Part shown: positions 1 to 10,620 of the stretch, in pieces | How positions within the stretch are numbered: the first letter of the stretch is position 1 | Layout: each line of letters opens with the position of its first letter | Assembly: GCA_028571685.1 (NCBI GenBank) | Contig: CM053140.1 | Span: forward strand, 146,801,701 to 146,865,700 | DNA from: Heterohyrax brucei | Lineage: Eukaryota > Chordata > Mammalia > Hyracoidea > Procaviidae | Reading direction: 5' to 3' | Length of the DNA: 64,000 nt | Made by a program: the position numbers and the translations under genes | Notes under the pieces: generated by a model | The model's input: only the letters and a program-made list of their open reading frames with translations | Database searches by the model: none | What the model was told of the DNA's origin: nothing

Positions 1-152
1 GATTAAGAGCTATGGCTGCTAACCAAAAGACGAGCAGTTTAGATCCACCAGGTGCTCCTGGGATACTGTGGGGCAGTTCTACTCTGTCCTGCAGGGTCAC
101 TGTGAATTAAAATCAGCAGCAATGGGTTTTGTTTTGTTTTTTTAATGACTAA
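1..152 (+). repeat. AfroSINE (tRNA-derived SINE), cut by window start
   Basis: It starts inside the tRNA-like head ('gctatggctgctaaccaaaag'), continues through the 'ccaccaggtgctcc' and 'ggggcagttctactctgtcct' blocks and ends in the G/T-rich tail 'gggttttgttttg'. The first bases of the head are missing because the window begins there. Confidence 0.9.
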
Positions 153-1595
153 TATGGCAACTGGTGTCCCATAAGTTAAATGTCTTTGACCGGTTTCACT
201 GAACTTTCTCGGCGTCTTTAACTCTTTTTCATTCCCTTTGTGAGTTCAAGTGTATTTATATTCCAGTGTCCTAATTCTTGATCATCACAGCCTTGTTTTG
301 AAATCTTAGCATAAAATGTTCTGTAGCAAGCAAGCCTGTTTGCCAAGCCTGTTCCATTCTGCCTGACAGCGCTTGCTGTTTAACATCTTCCTCGAAACTG
401 ACAGTTGTGAGAACTCCCTCCTCACCATCCCTTGCTTAATTGTTTGCTTGTACACATACTAATTTTACTTTATGTACATTTTTATTTAATGTCGCCTCTG
501 TCTTTTCATTTTATGTCTGTTATGACAGGATGGTGTATTTCAACTTTTAAGCCCTGTGAGAGTGGGGACTTTTTGACTCACTGTGCTGATGGGCACTTAG
601 TAAATGGCTATTGATAAAGCTCCCTGGAATTTTAGAGCTGAACCATGAGCATCTGAATCATTTTTAAGGTCTTTGAAAAATAGTTTTTCTTTTTTTACTA
701 GTAACCTATGCAGTCAACAAAAGGAGTCTTAGGATTGATTAACCTATTAATAAAAAACTGCAAATAAATTTGGAAAATAGTTATTAGGTGGGGAAAAGGG
801 ACACTTTATGGATACTCAAGTGAACTGTTGTTGTAAGGCATTTGAGTAGTTTGCAAAAAACATGTTGGTTAACATTTAGATTGCTTCATGTTCCTTCTTT
901 CTAACTGTGCTATATACTGCTCAAAAAGTAACTAGTAAACACATTTTCTTGAGCTCTCTTTATCTTTTCCTGGTATGTGTCTATTGTTGAAGCATTCTTA
1001 TTATATATTCTAAGATGTAACTTTATATATTATGTTCTAAACTCAAGACAGTGTGGAGGAGATCTGCATTGTTTACTTTTCTTGAAAATTGCCCATTGTT
1101 CATATAACTGCAAGATTCTGCATAAATCCTTTTAGGTCTTAATCCAAAGCTGGTAGTGTTTTGTGTCCCTCTCAATGAAAAGGATTCATGAAATTGGAAC
1201 ATTCTTAAGGAATTGGTTAAATGGCTACTGATCTGACTTGTACTAGAAACATTAACATGCCATTGATATGCATTGAATTAATTAAAAAGTATACTTCTTC
1301 CATAGAACATATATTCAAATCTTCAGTTTAGTTACAACTATTTAATTTTTGAGTGAATCTCTGTATTATGGAAGAAAAACTCAGAAATGAGTTTAATGCC
1401 ACCTCCCATTTTACAGTTAATCCCTAATTTTTAATCACCATTGCTTAATTAGTAAACCTTTCCAGATATAAAATTTTCTTGCAGTCACATTAGGTAACTG
1501 AGTATTTCATTCTTACTTAGCACCCTTAGCTAGTGCTTTACTCCCTGACCCCTCTCTATTTCATTTTGTTTTCTCCTTTGCCCGTTTTATGTGTT

Positions 1596-1742
1596 GGAAA
1601 CCCTGGTGGCGTGGTGCTTCAGTGCTACAGCTGCTAACCAGAAGGTCAGCAGTTTGAATCCACCAGGTGCACCCTGGAAACTCTTTGGGGCAGCCATGTA
1701 GTAGGGTCATTATGAGTTGGAATAGCAGTGAGTTTGCTTTGG
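1596..1742 (+). repeat. AfroSINE
   Basis: It has the full head 'aaccctggtggcgtgg', the B-box-like 'cagtttgaatccacc', the middle block and a decayed tail. It lies in the last CDC14A intron close to the splice acceptor. Confidence 0.9.
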
Positions 1743-1868
1743 GATTTCATGCGTCTTTCCTGTAATAGACCCAAACTGCCTCCTGTTGAAGGAAGAATCT
1801 GCATAATATATTGCAAGTTTTATAAGTGATGGAATTTAACCTCAGTTTATGTCTCTTCCTCTGCACAG

Positions 1869-1898
1869 TCCCTTCAGTCTGAATATGTTCATTACTAA
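1869..1898 (+). CDS. CDC14A: CDC14A terminal coding exon (dual-specificity phosphatase CDC14A, C-terminus)
   Basis: Right after a strong acceptor (AG at 1867-1868), phase 0 reads S-L-Q-S-E-Y-V-H-Y-stop. This is the C-terminus I remember for the 594-residue isoform of human CDC14A, which ends in SIPSLQSEYVHY. CDC14A is a dual-specificity protein phosphatase that removes CDK-type phosphates and acts at centrosomes, in mitotic exit and in hair-cell/cilia biology. The catalytic domain is encoded far upstream and is not in this window; only nine residues and the stop are here. Orientation and the following GPR88 gene match human 1p21 order, which supports the call. The longer open frame over the same bases (1849-2037) is a different frame that crosses the splice site and is not used. 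The match is short but exact, at a good acceptor and in synteny. Confidence 0.85.
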   Translation, partial: SLQSEYVHY

Positions 1899-2824
1899 GG
1901 CCTTGCCACATCGTGAAAGCTGTTCCACTGTTAGAGACAGTTGCTTCATCTGGACGAGCAATGTAGAGGGCAGGCACCTGCTGGCTGGAAGGATCTCCCT
2001 GCCTTCTTCCCTTAAATTAAAGAAAGCTCTAAGATGAGAGCTGCAGGAGACTTAACAACCAGAACACTCTGGTCAATGACAGCTGTAAATGCACTGAAAC
2101 TGTGTTTGTGGAGATGTCAACAATTTTTAAGACAGTTTTAATGTTGAATTTCATATTTTGAAAAGTTATTTTTAATGTATTTTGGTAATACGTTTGTTAT
2201 TACACTTACATGTACAGTGTTACATTATGTATTGTCAACTTTAAAAGACTATTTTGATAAATGTATAAATATATAAAATGGTGTAAAAATTAGACTATAT
2301 TTTGACTGAGATTTTCCAGCTGTTTGCTACCAAAAAAATGTATTTTGAATTTGTCTAGGCTTGTTTTGTCTGCCGTGAATACATAATTCCTTCTTATTCC
2401 AAAAAAGTAAGGGAGACCGATTTCAGATAGTTATTTTTATGCTCCCACAATGAATATTGTAGATCAGTTCATTCTTTTGGGAAGTCAGTCTTATTTAATG
2501 AGCTTGTCCAAGTTTATTGCTAGCAAGAGTATAATTGTTGGAGATGGTTTACTTAGATGGTTTCTTTCTTCTCTTTTTCCCTTTGTTTTTGCTGCTGAGC
2601 CATTTAAATTAGTTCTGAAACCTTGGGGGCTTTTACAAAATGTAACATGTAGCTGATGATCAGAATTTGCTGAATATACTTCCAGAAAGCAGACATTTTC
2701 TCCCTGAAGTGATTCCACGTTCCAAGTCCTTTCATTTCTTTCCTCCTCTCAAACAAGTTCTTTACCCGGTTGGAGTTTTCTACTTTTGGTACGAGATTAT
2801 TGTCCTATTGTCCGTAAGTACACA

Positions 2825-3085
2825 CAGTCTGACACTAGTTTTAAATCAATGAAGAGGAAAAAAAACTGGAAAAGATGCTGCTAAGTAATTCTCTGTATCA
2901 AATTCTGTATCAAAGGAGCTATTTTTTTAAACAAGAGTACAAACCCCTGATGCACACACCAGCATATCAGGAAGCTAACATGAAAACAAAGGGAGCCCTT
3001 TATAGGTACTCACAGCTCTTGCATGTAAGTCTAATTTTATATTTAGGTCTCTGGAAGCCTGCAGGCTTCATTTCTGTGGGGGCAG
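2825..3085 (+). repeat. Local direct duplication A, copy 1
   Basis: About 260 bp that recurs at 4857-5097 in the same orientation. Shared landmarks in order are 'agttttaaatcaatgaagag', 'tatcaaaggagct', 'acaaacccct', 'gcatatcag..aagctaac', 'ccctttat/cag/ggtactcacagct' and 'ttcatttctgt'. It is not a repeat family I recognise. Confidence 0.75.
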
Positions 3086-3862
3086 TTGGGGAGCTGTAGA
3101 TCCTGATTCTCTTCCAGGCTGTTTACGAATGGATTTCTCAGAGACTTTGAAAATACTAGTTCAGTGGATTCCTATGGATGTTTTATTCTCAACCATAGAA
3201 TTATTAATAATGTATTTATGAGGAGAGGGTACCTTGAGACTATTTTGTAGGCTTCAGCAAAGCATTTTCATGTTTTACCTTTTTTAAAAAGGCATTTGAA
3301 TGAATGTTTGACTCAGGTTCATTAAGCTACCCTTCAATAATTGCAGTACAAAATAATTGCACTGAACGGATGAGGAATGAATGGTATGTTTTAAAAACTA
3401 AAATAAGTGGGATTAAAAAGGAAAAAGTAAAATTTTATTATGCATTATTATAAAGATCGATTAATTGTATAGGAAGATGATAGTATTTTTTTAAATTATC
3501 AGTGAAAGTTGATTCAGATGACATTTGAGAAGTGGGGGAAAGGAAAGCATATTGACAGTTTTTGTTCTGTGAACACTAGTTTGTGTGCAGCTATTAAAAT
3601 GATTGTAAAATTGACTACTATAAATCCTATAATTATGTGTGTGTGTATATATATGAGTCATATGTATCTACATGTGTAGGTCTTAAAATTATATACATGT
3701 GCATACATAGACTCTCCAAGAAGTGTATGTATATAATATAGAAAGTATATAGCAAAGTAATTCTACTACAGTAATAAAAAATGCTTGACGTATTTTGTTA
3801 TGAATAGTTTACCTTCCAAAAGATATTTTGTTCTATTTTAAAGTGTAGAAGAATACACTGCT

Positions 3863-3868
3863 AATAAA
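3863..3868 (+). terminator. CDC14A: Candidate CDC14A polyadenylation signal AATAAA
   Basis: AATAAA lies about 1.97 kb after the stop codon, with T-rich sequence 15-45 bp downstream. It was chosen over the proximal ATTAAA at 2016 because of the expected UTR length. Confidence 0.35.
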
Positions 3869-4856
3869 CAATAAGAGTTTTATGCAATTTATCTCTTCTC
3901 TGGCTTTTTTATAACTTGAATTTTAAATTATCATGTACTAGAATCTTTTCACAATTGTATGTTTGATTCAAGCTGGTTGGTGCCTTTTGTTTCTCAGGAT
4001 AATCTGCTCTCGATTTTTACTTGATCTTTTACTGACTTGCCAGGTCATGGTGTCACCTTAAATACGTGACTGAGCTCAGAGAAACTTGGCACTTTGAATT
4101 TCACAGACTTTAGATAGTCTCCAGCTCTCTCTCTTTCTCTCTTTCTGTAACTTTCTATTAAAAAACAAACAGAAAGCAAACACTGTTCACACCCAGTGTT
4201 TTGAGACCTGCTTGGTTACTTATGACTATGAACACATGGTTATCAGTTTATTTTGATGAAGAATGGCTGTTTTTCTTAAAAGAGAGGTTATAGAAATAAG
4301 TCAGATGGAACAAATCTCACATCTCTTAGATTTATGCCTGGAATAGCCAGTTTAGGAGGAAGAAGCTATACTGTTTATTGGAGGTCTTTATGTTTTAAAT
4401 TGAGTCTTTTTTTGGTTTGGACATTTTTGAGTTTTCTTTTTTAATTTTCCAAAGGCAAAGGAAAAGCTGTGGGTGGGAAGGTAGTTGTACTTCTGGAATT
4501 CATTTAAATCATGAATAACAAAGAAGGACATATTTATAAAAGACATTTAAAGTTCGGAGTCTAACAGTTAGCTGTCCTCATAACGCTGAGACTATGTGGG
4601 GTACCCAAGTTGTCATGTGTTAAGGAGATTTCTTTTGAATCTATGAAATTGTCTAGAAGAGCAGAAAAAATCTTTCTCTGTGAGTTTAGTTCTTACAAAA
4701 AAGAAAGTAAATAAATAAGCTAGCTTCAATGAATTCCTCACCTGCTGGTCATTGACTTTACGTGGTTTTGTACCCTTAAATGTGGAATGATTTATGTATC
4801 TCAAAACACATTTGGAGAGGCTACCCAGTGTATATTCAGCTACCCAATGTATAATT

Positions 4857-5097
4857 CACTCTGACACCAGTTTTAAATCAATGAAGAGGAAAAATCTGAA
4901 AAAGATGCTAAGTGCTTCTCTCTATCAAAGGAGCTGTTTTTTTAAAGCAAGAATACAAACCCCTAATGAACACGCAGCATATCAGAAAGCTAACGTGTAG
5001 GGGAAGGGACCCTTTACGGGTACTCACAGCTTTTTGATGTAAGTATCGTTTTCTATTCAGGTCTCCAGAAGCCTGTAGTTTCATTTCTGTAGGGGGA
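4857..5097 (+). repeat. Local direct duplication A, copy 2
   Basis: Second copy of the block at 2825-3085, about 2 kb downstream, with small indels and substitutions and roughly 80% alike by eye. It lies just beyond the inferred CDC14A 3' end. Confidence 0.75.
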
Positions 5098-5124
5098 ACA
5101 AGAACAGGAGTTTACCGATTACTG

Positions 5125-5229
5125 TAAGCTTTATCCTCTGAGATAAAGAGGTCTCGCAAATAACCAATACCTGTTTCTGTAGTCTGGGCTGGTTGATGTC
5201 AAATACAGTTGACCTTCAGTCAACTCCAG
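5125..5229 (+). repeat. Local direct duplication B, copy 1
   Basis: About 100 bp that recurs at 6180-6280. The best-kept part is 'ggctggtt.atgtcaaatac' followed by 'ccttcagtcaactcca'. Confidence 0.6.
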
Positions 5230-7142
5230 TTGTTCTTGCTTGTGTGCTGTCCTTGGTGATGTGTTAAACTTCAGTATGTTTCAAGTTTCTCCTTAAACCA
5301 GTTGTTGGTTTTTAATCTTAATTGTATTCTACAGTGTTTTGAGTCCTATGAGAACATTGCTGTTTCCAAAGCACTGTCAGACGGCAGAGTTAATGGCTGC
5401 AAAAGCCTTGCAGTTCTCTGCAACAGTCAGCAAAACAAGCATTTGATCACCGCATGCCTTCCTCAGAAGACTAAGAAGATGTTCAATAAGATGTCCAATT
5501 ATGGCAGTCTCGTGGGGGACATAATTTACAGCATAAGATCAAACTCCTTTATTTACACATAGGTTGAGTAGGGGTAGTGCCCATGGCATACACAGGAAAG
5601 TAGAAAATAATGGTATCAGGTTATTTTGAGCTGAATTGAAATGTTAATATATTCCCACCCAGTTCCTTCTCTATGGATTGAATTATGATAATCATATCAA
5701 GGAGAAAAATAGCTTTTCTAGAGAGTTTTTTAAACTTTTTTTGTGGTGTGTGCAAGCAGGAACTTACTGAAAAAGCACTTTTAATGCAAAATATATATAT
5801 TTTAGAACAGGTTGTAAGTGGACAAACGTAAGTTAGCTGATCTTTATACCATTCTTGTTTTGACCTGTATATACCACCAAAATAGAGAGGAACCATGTCA
5901 CCTGTTGCTGTTTCTCCTTTGGCATGTATCAAGGTAACCAAAATGTTTCTGAGAAATCAGACTGCCCATGAAAACTGGGGAACAACAATTCCAGCTGCAA
6001 ACGCTTATGTTAAAACTTGGATGTAGGGGTGTAATCTACCGAGTGTATTTTGCTTATTTATATGAACAGTTTTTTCCAAAAAGAACTTGAGGTGGCTTCA
6101 AAGAACAGAACAGGCATGTCGCAGAGGAGCAAGTAACAGCTTGGAAGCCAACAAATTTTGATGCAACTGATTGTGGTACTTAAAGCTGAGAATAAAGAAG
6201 TCTCTCAAATGCCACTGGATAGATACCTTTCTAGGCTAGGCTGGTTCATGTCAAATATACTTGGCCTTCAGTCAACTCCACATCACCTCACTGGGGTTTA
6301 TTTTATTCAAATCTTTAAGAAAAGATAATCTCAAGTGAGACTTTTCAGTGCCATCATCAACCTTTTTATCTAGATCCCACCCACCTCAAATGATTACTTC
6401 AGGTGCATGGAATAGACAGTTCCAAACACAAATTAAAACCAGAGATCAGGATAATGTAATGATAGTTGACGCATCCATCTATCTACCTAAATTTTGTGCA
6501 GGCAGTGTTCATACTACCATTTTCAAAGAGTCGCCATACCCCAAGAGGAACATTCCACTTTGTCAAGTCTAGAAAGATAGAACCAACCAGCTTTTCATGC
6601 AGCTGATGGTATGAAATAATATCTGCTGAGGAGGGCCATCAGGCATGGATAGGCCTCATTTTTCCTGATTTGAAGAGATAATGTAATTGTCACTTCCTGT
6701 GTGTCCATTGGCCACTTTTCATACCAATCTTTTTTGCAAGTCTAGCAGGCAATCCCAGACTTGCTCTGCTGTTTGAGATCCGGCCAATAGCTTACTCCGC
6801 GTCGTAGGTCGCGTCTTCGCTGACCAAGGAGAATAAATGTCCAGAGGCCATGCGGAACTCAGAAGTTGTTGGAACTATAAGACAGAGCAGAGACACTGAT
6901 GACAGAGTCTCCAAGTGCCAGTTCTCACATCGCTTCACCGTAAATCACCCATCTCAGCTTTCTCTGTCAGATGCTGCAGCAGAGGTTGGGTGAGAAATAC
7001 ACAGGCTGGCTAAGACTACTGTCCTGTCGTATGACAATGAGCGAGGCTGCTGAGTGCGACCTTGATCATCGACCAAGCTGCCAAATGGAGACTTGAGAAT
7101 AGTTGGACTTATTTTAAAGTTGGAGTCCCTCGTGCACACTCA
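5230..7142. other. Non-coding interval downstream of CDC14A
   Basis: There is no recognised gene. An open frame at 5302-5562 (+) is preceded by an acceptor-like 'ttgtattctacag' and is discussed as a finding. 6780-6850 contains a small cluster of CpGs ('ccgcgtcgtaggtcgcg') that stands out from the AT-rich surroundings. Otherwise I see only duplication B copy 2. Confidence 0.5.
6180..6280 (+). repeat. Local direct duplication B, copy 2
   Basis: Same orientation as 5125-5229, about 1 kb further on; it diverges abruptly after 'cagtcaactccac'. Confidence 0.6.
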
Positions 7143-7300
7143 GCTGTTCACTAAAGGGCTGGAGGTTCACGTTCACCCAGAGAAACTAGAAGAAAGGCCT
7201 GTTTACAAAACGTCAGCCATTGAGAGCTCAGTGGGGCACAGTTCTAATCTGTGACACACACAGAGTCCCCATGAGTTGGAATCAGTTGGACAGGAACAGC
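7143..7300 (+). repeat. Older AfroSINE-type copy, 5' part decayed
   Basis: It contains 'aagggctggaggttcacgtt', 'agaagaaaggcctg', 'cagccattgagagc' and the shared tail 'catgagttggaatcagttgg'. This is the longer AfroSINE form with the 'gaagaaaggcctgg' insert. Confidence 0.75.
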
Positions 7301-7474
7301 TTATTTTAATGTCAAATCTGTTGGGAAAATTATCCATAATTAAAAAGTTCGGACTGTTAATTTTAAAGTAAACCAAAAAAGGAAACATTTACACACTGGT
7401 CTGGAGGAAAGAAGTCAACTTCTAATAAGTTAGAATCTGCTTATTTATCAGTCTTTCTGGAGACAAGAGATTCC

Positions 7475-7796
7475 CTGTGTGTCAGGGTCCCTCAGACCAC
7501 CTCCAGGTTCAGCGATGCTTTAGAAAGACTCACAGACTTAGGATATAGTCTCACTCACAGCTAAGACTTACGATAGGGAGAAAATGTGAAACAAAATTAG
7601 AAGGAAAGGTACGTGGGGTGAAGTCCAGAGAAGACCTGGCATGAGCTTGCAAGAGACCTCTCAGTGGAGCCACACGGCAAGGGCTTAATCCTAACTCTAG
7701 CAATAAATTGTAACGAGGTATGTGAAGTGTTGTTTGACATGGAGGGTCATTAGAGAATATGTAACCAGAGTTTCTATTAGAGACTAATCACCCAGG
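7475..7796 (-). mobile_element. ERVL-type LTR fragment, antisense
   Basis: Sequence such as 'gactcacagacttaggatatag', 'gcatgagcttgcaagag' and 'gaagtgttgtttgacatgga' resembles the complement of a eutherian ERVL-class LTR. The class is inferred from remembered consensus. It is truncated at the right by the AfroSINE at 7797. Confidence 0.45.
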
Positions 7797-7958
7797 GGAA
7801 ACCCTGGTGGCGTAGTGGTTAAGTGCTGTGGCTGCTAACCAAAAGGTTGGCAGTTTGAATCCACTATGTGCTCCGTGGAGATTTATGGGGCAGTTTTACT
7901 CTGTCCTATAGTGTTGATATGAGTTGGAATCGACTCAAAAGCCATAGATTTGTCTTTT
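7797..7958 (+). repeat. AfroSINE
   Basis: Complete head 'aaaccctggtggcgtagtgg' through the 'gagttggaatcgactc' tail. It is the first of three SINE copies in tandem. Confidence 0.93.
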
Positions 7959-7974
7959 TAGTCACAGAGGAGAG

Positions 7975-8060
7975 TGCTCTGGTGATGCAGTGGTTAAATA
8001 CTCAGCTGCAAACTGTAAGGTCAGCAGTTGGAATATACCAGCAGCTTTCCAGGAAGCAAA
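7975..8060 (+). repeat. AfroSINE, 3'-truncated
   Basis: Head 'ctctggtgatgcagtggttaa' to 'ccagcagctttcc', then lost. Confidence 0.75.
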
Positions 8061-8104
8061 TATACATATACTTCCATTATATATACGTAATATAGATATA
8101 TGCA

Positions 8105-8228
8105 TGTGGTGCAGTGATTAAGAGGTTGAATCCACCAGCCTGTCTTGGAAACCTCATGGGACAGTTTTACTTTGTTCTATTGGGTTGTTATGAGTCAGAA
8201 TTGACACTGTGTTTGGTTTGGTTTTGGT
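8105..8228 (+). repeat. AfroSINE with internal head deletion
   Basis: 'gtggtgcagtgattaagaggttgaatccaccag' lacks part of the tRNA-like region. The middle and tail ('gttatgagtcagaattgac', 'gtttggtttggtttt') are kept. Confidence 0.85.
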
Positions 8229-9383
8229 TCTAGTCATAAAGCCTGGGCAGTTCTTTTCCAAATAGTACTGTTTTCTTGGTTTCAGTGGGCTCAGACACTT
8301 GGTATTAATATGCCTGGCTATATTATAATTAAAATCCTATTTTAGAAAATATTTAATTGAAAACGTGTATCATATTTTTCAGTCAATATGATGTTTTTAT
8401 TTTAGAACATGGTTTTTGTAAAAAAAAAATACTAGAAATGTAGGAAGGTTCAAGTCCTCCTTTTCCTCCAGTTCACACACCTTATGTAGCTGTCAGAACA
8501 GATTATCCTTGCAGATTTTTTTTTAAAGCATATTCTGGACTTAACAATGACACCACTTGAACACTCCATAGTTAAATATTTGCCTGTTCCCCTACAAATA
8601 CGCTTGGTATTCCAAGTGATGTGTTGGATAGAAAATAGGCCCTGTGCTGTCTTGTGAATTACATTTTCAGACATTCTCTTAGATATTTTTACGTACTAGA
8701 AAAAGTCAGTCCTATTAGCGATCAGCTTACCTTCCACTTTCTTCAGGTTTGGTGAAGTATAATTTCTTTCCCTCACTAGGCTATGATATCCTTAAATTAA
8801 GGGCTTATATGTTTTATTGCTGTACCTGATACACAATTGTTGCTGCACCTGATACACAACTGGAATAGAAAGTTGCGCCTTGTTATTTTAACTCTGCTTT
8901 AATTTTTTTCCACAGTTTTCTCTAAGTTTTTGACAAACTATATGCTAAATAGGTTTTATGTCCTCAGATAGACTCCACCCATTAGGTGTAAGCTTGGGTT
9001 TTGTGTAGCTTTCTGTTGGGAGCAGAACTTTGAAGTGACTTTATCAGAAAGGATTTCAGGAAGTTTGTTTGGATGCCTGTCTCTGACTGGGGCTTTGCCA
9101 GTCCAGGAAAAAAAAAAATGAGACAATGAGAAATGAATCAAACATAAGAACTCTATATATACCCATAGAGATTGTAAAGTTGACTGTGGATTGATATTTA
9201 GTCATTCAGTGAAGTTTGTTGAAAAGCAACTGAGAGGCTACAGGTATAAAGTTCAGGTATTGTGTTCTTGTCTATAGTTTTCTGAGGAGCACAGACACCT
9301 CAACAACTACCATCTGGCTGAATACACCGAGATAGTTTTCAAAAGCCTCTTGAGTTTTTCCTGATGCAAGGTAGGATTAAGAA
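8229..9383. other. Intergenic interval, no gene seen
   Basis: Mostly unique AT-rich sequence. Around 8760-8870 there is an L2-like 3' end plus a local duplication of 'cctgatacacaa'. No coding signal. Confidence 0.5.
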
Positions 9384-9405
9384 CCATTCATATAAACCCA
9401 AAGTG

Positions 9406-9567
9406 AAAACCAAACCCAGTGTCACTGAGTTGATTCTGACTCATAGCAATCCTACAGGGCAGAGAAGAACTGCCCCCATAGAGTTTCCAAGGAGTGCCTG
9501 GTGGATTTGAACTGCCAACCTTTTGGTTAGCAGACATAGCACTCAACCACTACACCACTGGGGTTTC
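9406..9567 (-). repeat. AfroSINE, complete, with 11-bp target-site duplication
   Basis: Reverse-complement AfroSINE from 'aaaccaaacccagt' to 'actggggtttcc'. It is flanked by an exact duplication 'ccattcatata' at 9384-9394 and 9567-9577, showing an individual retrotransposition event. Confidence 0.93.
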
Positions 9568-9621
9568 CATTCATATAGAAGGAGATATAAAATTATTTCC
9601 ATTATATCTCTTGCTATATCT

Positions 9622-9636
9622 ACACACACACACACA

Positions 9637-9679
<43 letters not shown>

Positions 9680-9687
9680 ACACACAC
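9622..9687. repeat. (CA)n microsatellite
   Basis: About 66 bp of CA repeats with CG and TA interruptions. The open frames across it are artefacts of the repeat. Confidence 0.97.
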
Positions 9688-10084
9688 TTCCTTAAATGCT
9701 TTGTGCCATTTAATGAGGAGTCGGGGAAGCCAAACTTTGCAACTTATTTAACATCTTTTTAAAATAAGATTTTTAGTTCTTCCGAGTGGCTTTCAAATTG
9801 AGATTTAGGTTGAAAAATAATAGACTGAGTAGTCTTGTGCTTCTTCCACCCCTTTTAGCAGTTAACAAATGTCTTGCTCAAGGGATATGCTAGGATCTGT
9901 AGTGAATTAAAAAAAGTGGATCAAATATGAGAAGGTACCTTCTCTATGCCTTTATCCATCCATAACCCTTAAGGAGCTCACAGTTACATTGGGGAAATCA
10001 TTTGTTTGTGTATCATTTGACACTTTTTGATTGAGAGAGAAACTCAACTAACTTAGGCCACTAGGGGCTCATGGAACTCCCCAA

Positions 10085-10238
10085 AACCCAACCCACTGCT
10101 GTCAAGTCCAGCTCATAGCAACCCTATACTTCACAGTAGACTGTCCCATGGAGTTTCCAAGCAGCTGCTGGTAGGTTTGAACTGCTGTCCTTTTGGTTAG
10201 CAGATGAAGCGCTTAACCCACTAGCTACCAGGGTTTCC
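10085..10238 (-). repeat. AfroSINE
   Basis: Antisense copy from 'aaaacccaacccactgctgtc' to 'taccagggtttcc'. Confidence 0.92.
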
Positions 10239-10620
10239 TCAGGAAACTAAAACAATGGGAAACAGCTTGACCTCAGGCACAGCTGAACCAGGGCTCTAAA
10301 CCAGCAAGATGCCTGTTTCTTTTTCTGTGTGGAGGGAAACATGGCTGGCAGCGGCAGCTACATGCTGCATCTTACGCGTCAGTCACCTGGGAGGAGCCTG
10401 GTCTAGGTACCAAGTTCACACCTCCTAGGGGACCATGTTCACGTCTGATCCAGTAAGCCACAGCAAGGATGCGATGGGTAGGTGGTGGACCCTCCTCTTG
10501 AAATTAAATGAAAGATAACTTTCTGAAGAATAGGGGTCCTAGTCCATAAACACTGAGAGAGAGGTTTGCTTGGCAGACAAAACAGTGTCCACTACATATG
10601 TATCATAATAGGACAAAAAT
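10239..10620. repeat. Old eutherian interspersed repeat (unnamed), same family as 39000-39321
   Basis: 'acatggctggcagcggcagct' and the ending 'gcagacaaaacagtgtccac' match a common eutherian repeat that I remember but cannot name with certainty. The related stretch at 39000-39321 has 'gaagtccagaggtaggtgct'. Confidence 0.4.

Larger units (their letters stand above)
1..1868 (+). other. CDC14A: Last intron of CDC14A (partial, runs off left edge)
   Basis: This is non-coding AT-rich sequence upstream of the terminal CDC14A exon. It ends in a good acceptor: a pyrimidine-rich stretch (tctcttcctctgcac) followed by AG at 1867-1868. I looked for the preceding exon (the serine-rich segment ahead of the C-terminus) and did not find it, so it lies left of the window. 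AfroSINEs sit at the left edge and at 1596-1742, the second only about 125 bp before the acceptor. A stretch near 520-620 has the look of a decayed L2 3' end. Nothing else is recognised. Confidence 0.7.
1899..3890 (+). other. CDC14A: CDC14A 3' UTR (3' end uncertain)
   Basis: AT-rich non-coding sequence follows the stop codon at 1896-1898. Possible poly(A) signals are ATTAAA at 2016-2021 (very proximal) and AATAAA at 3863-3868, the latter followed by a T-rich stretch. The distal one would give a 3' UTR of about 2 kb, about the size I expect for the long human transcript. The end is inferred. Part of the UTR (2825-3085) is duplicated downstream at 4857-5097. Confidence 0.5.

Noticed and set aside
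1849..2037. 62-codon frame over the CDC14A terminal exon
   Set aside because: It starts before the splice acceptor and uses another phase. The phase giving SLQSEYVHY-stop matches the known CDC14A end.
9494..9762. Histidine/threonine-repeat proteins
   Set aside because: Translations of an AfroSINE plus the (CA)n tract; no gene.
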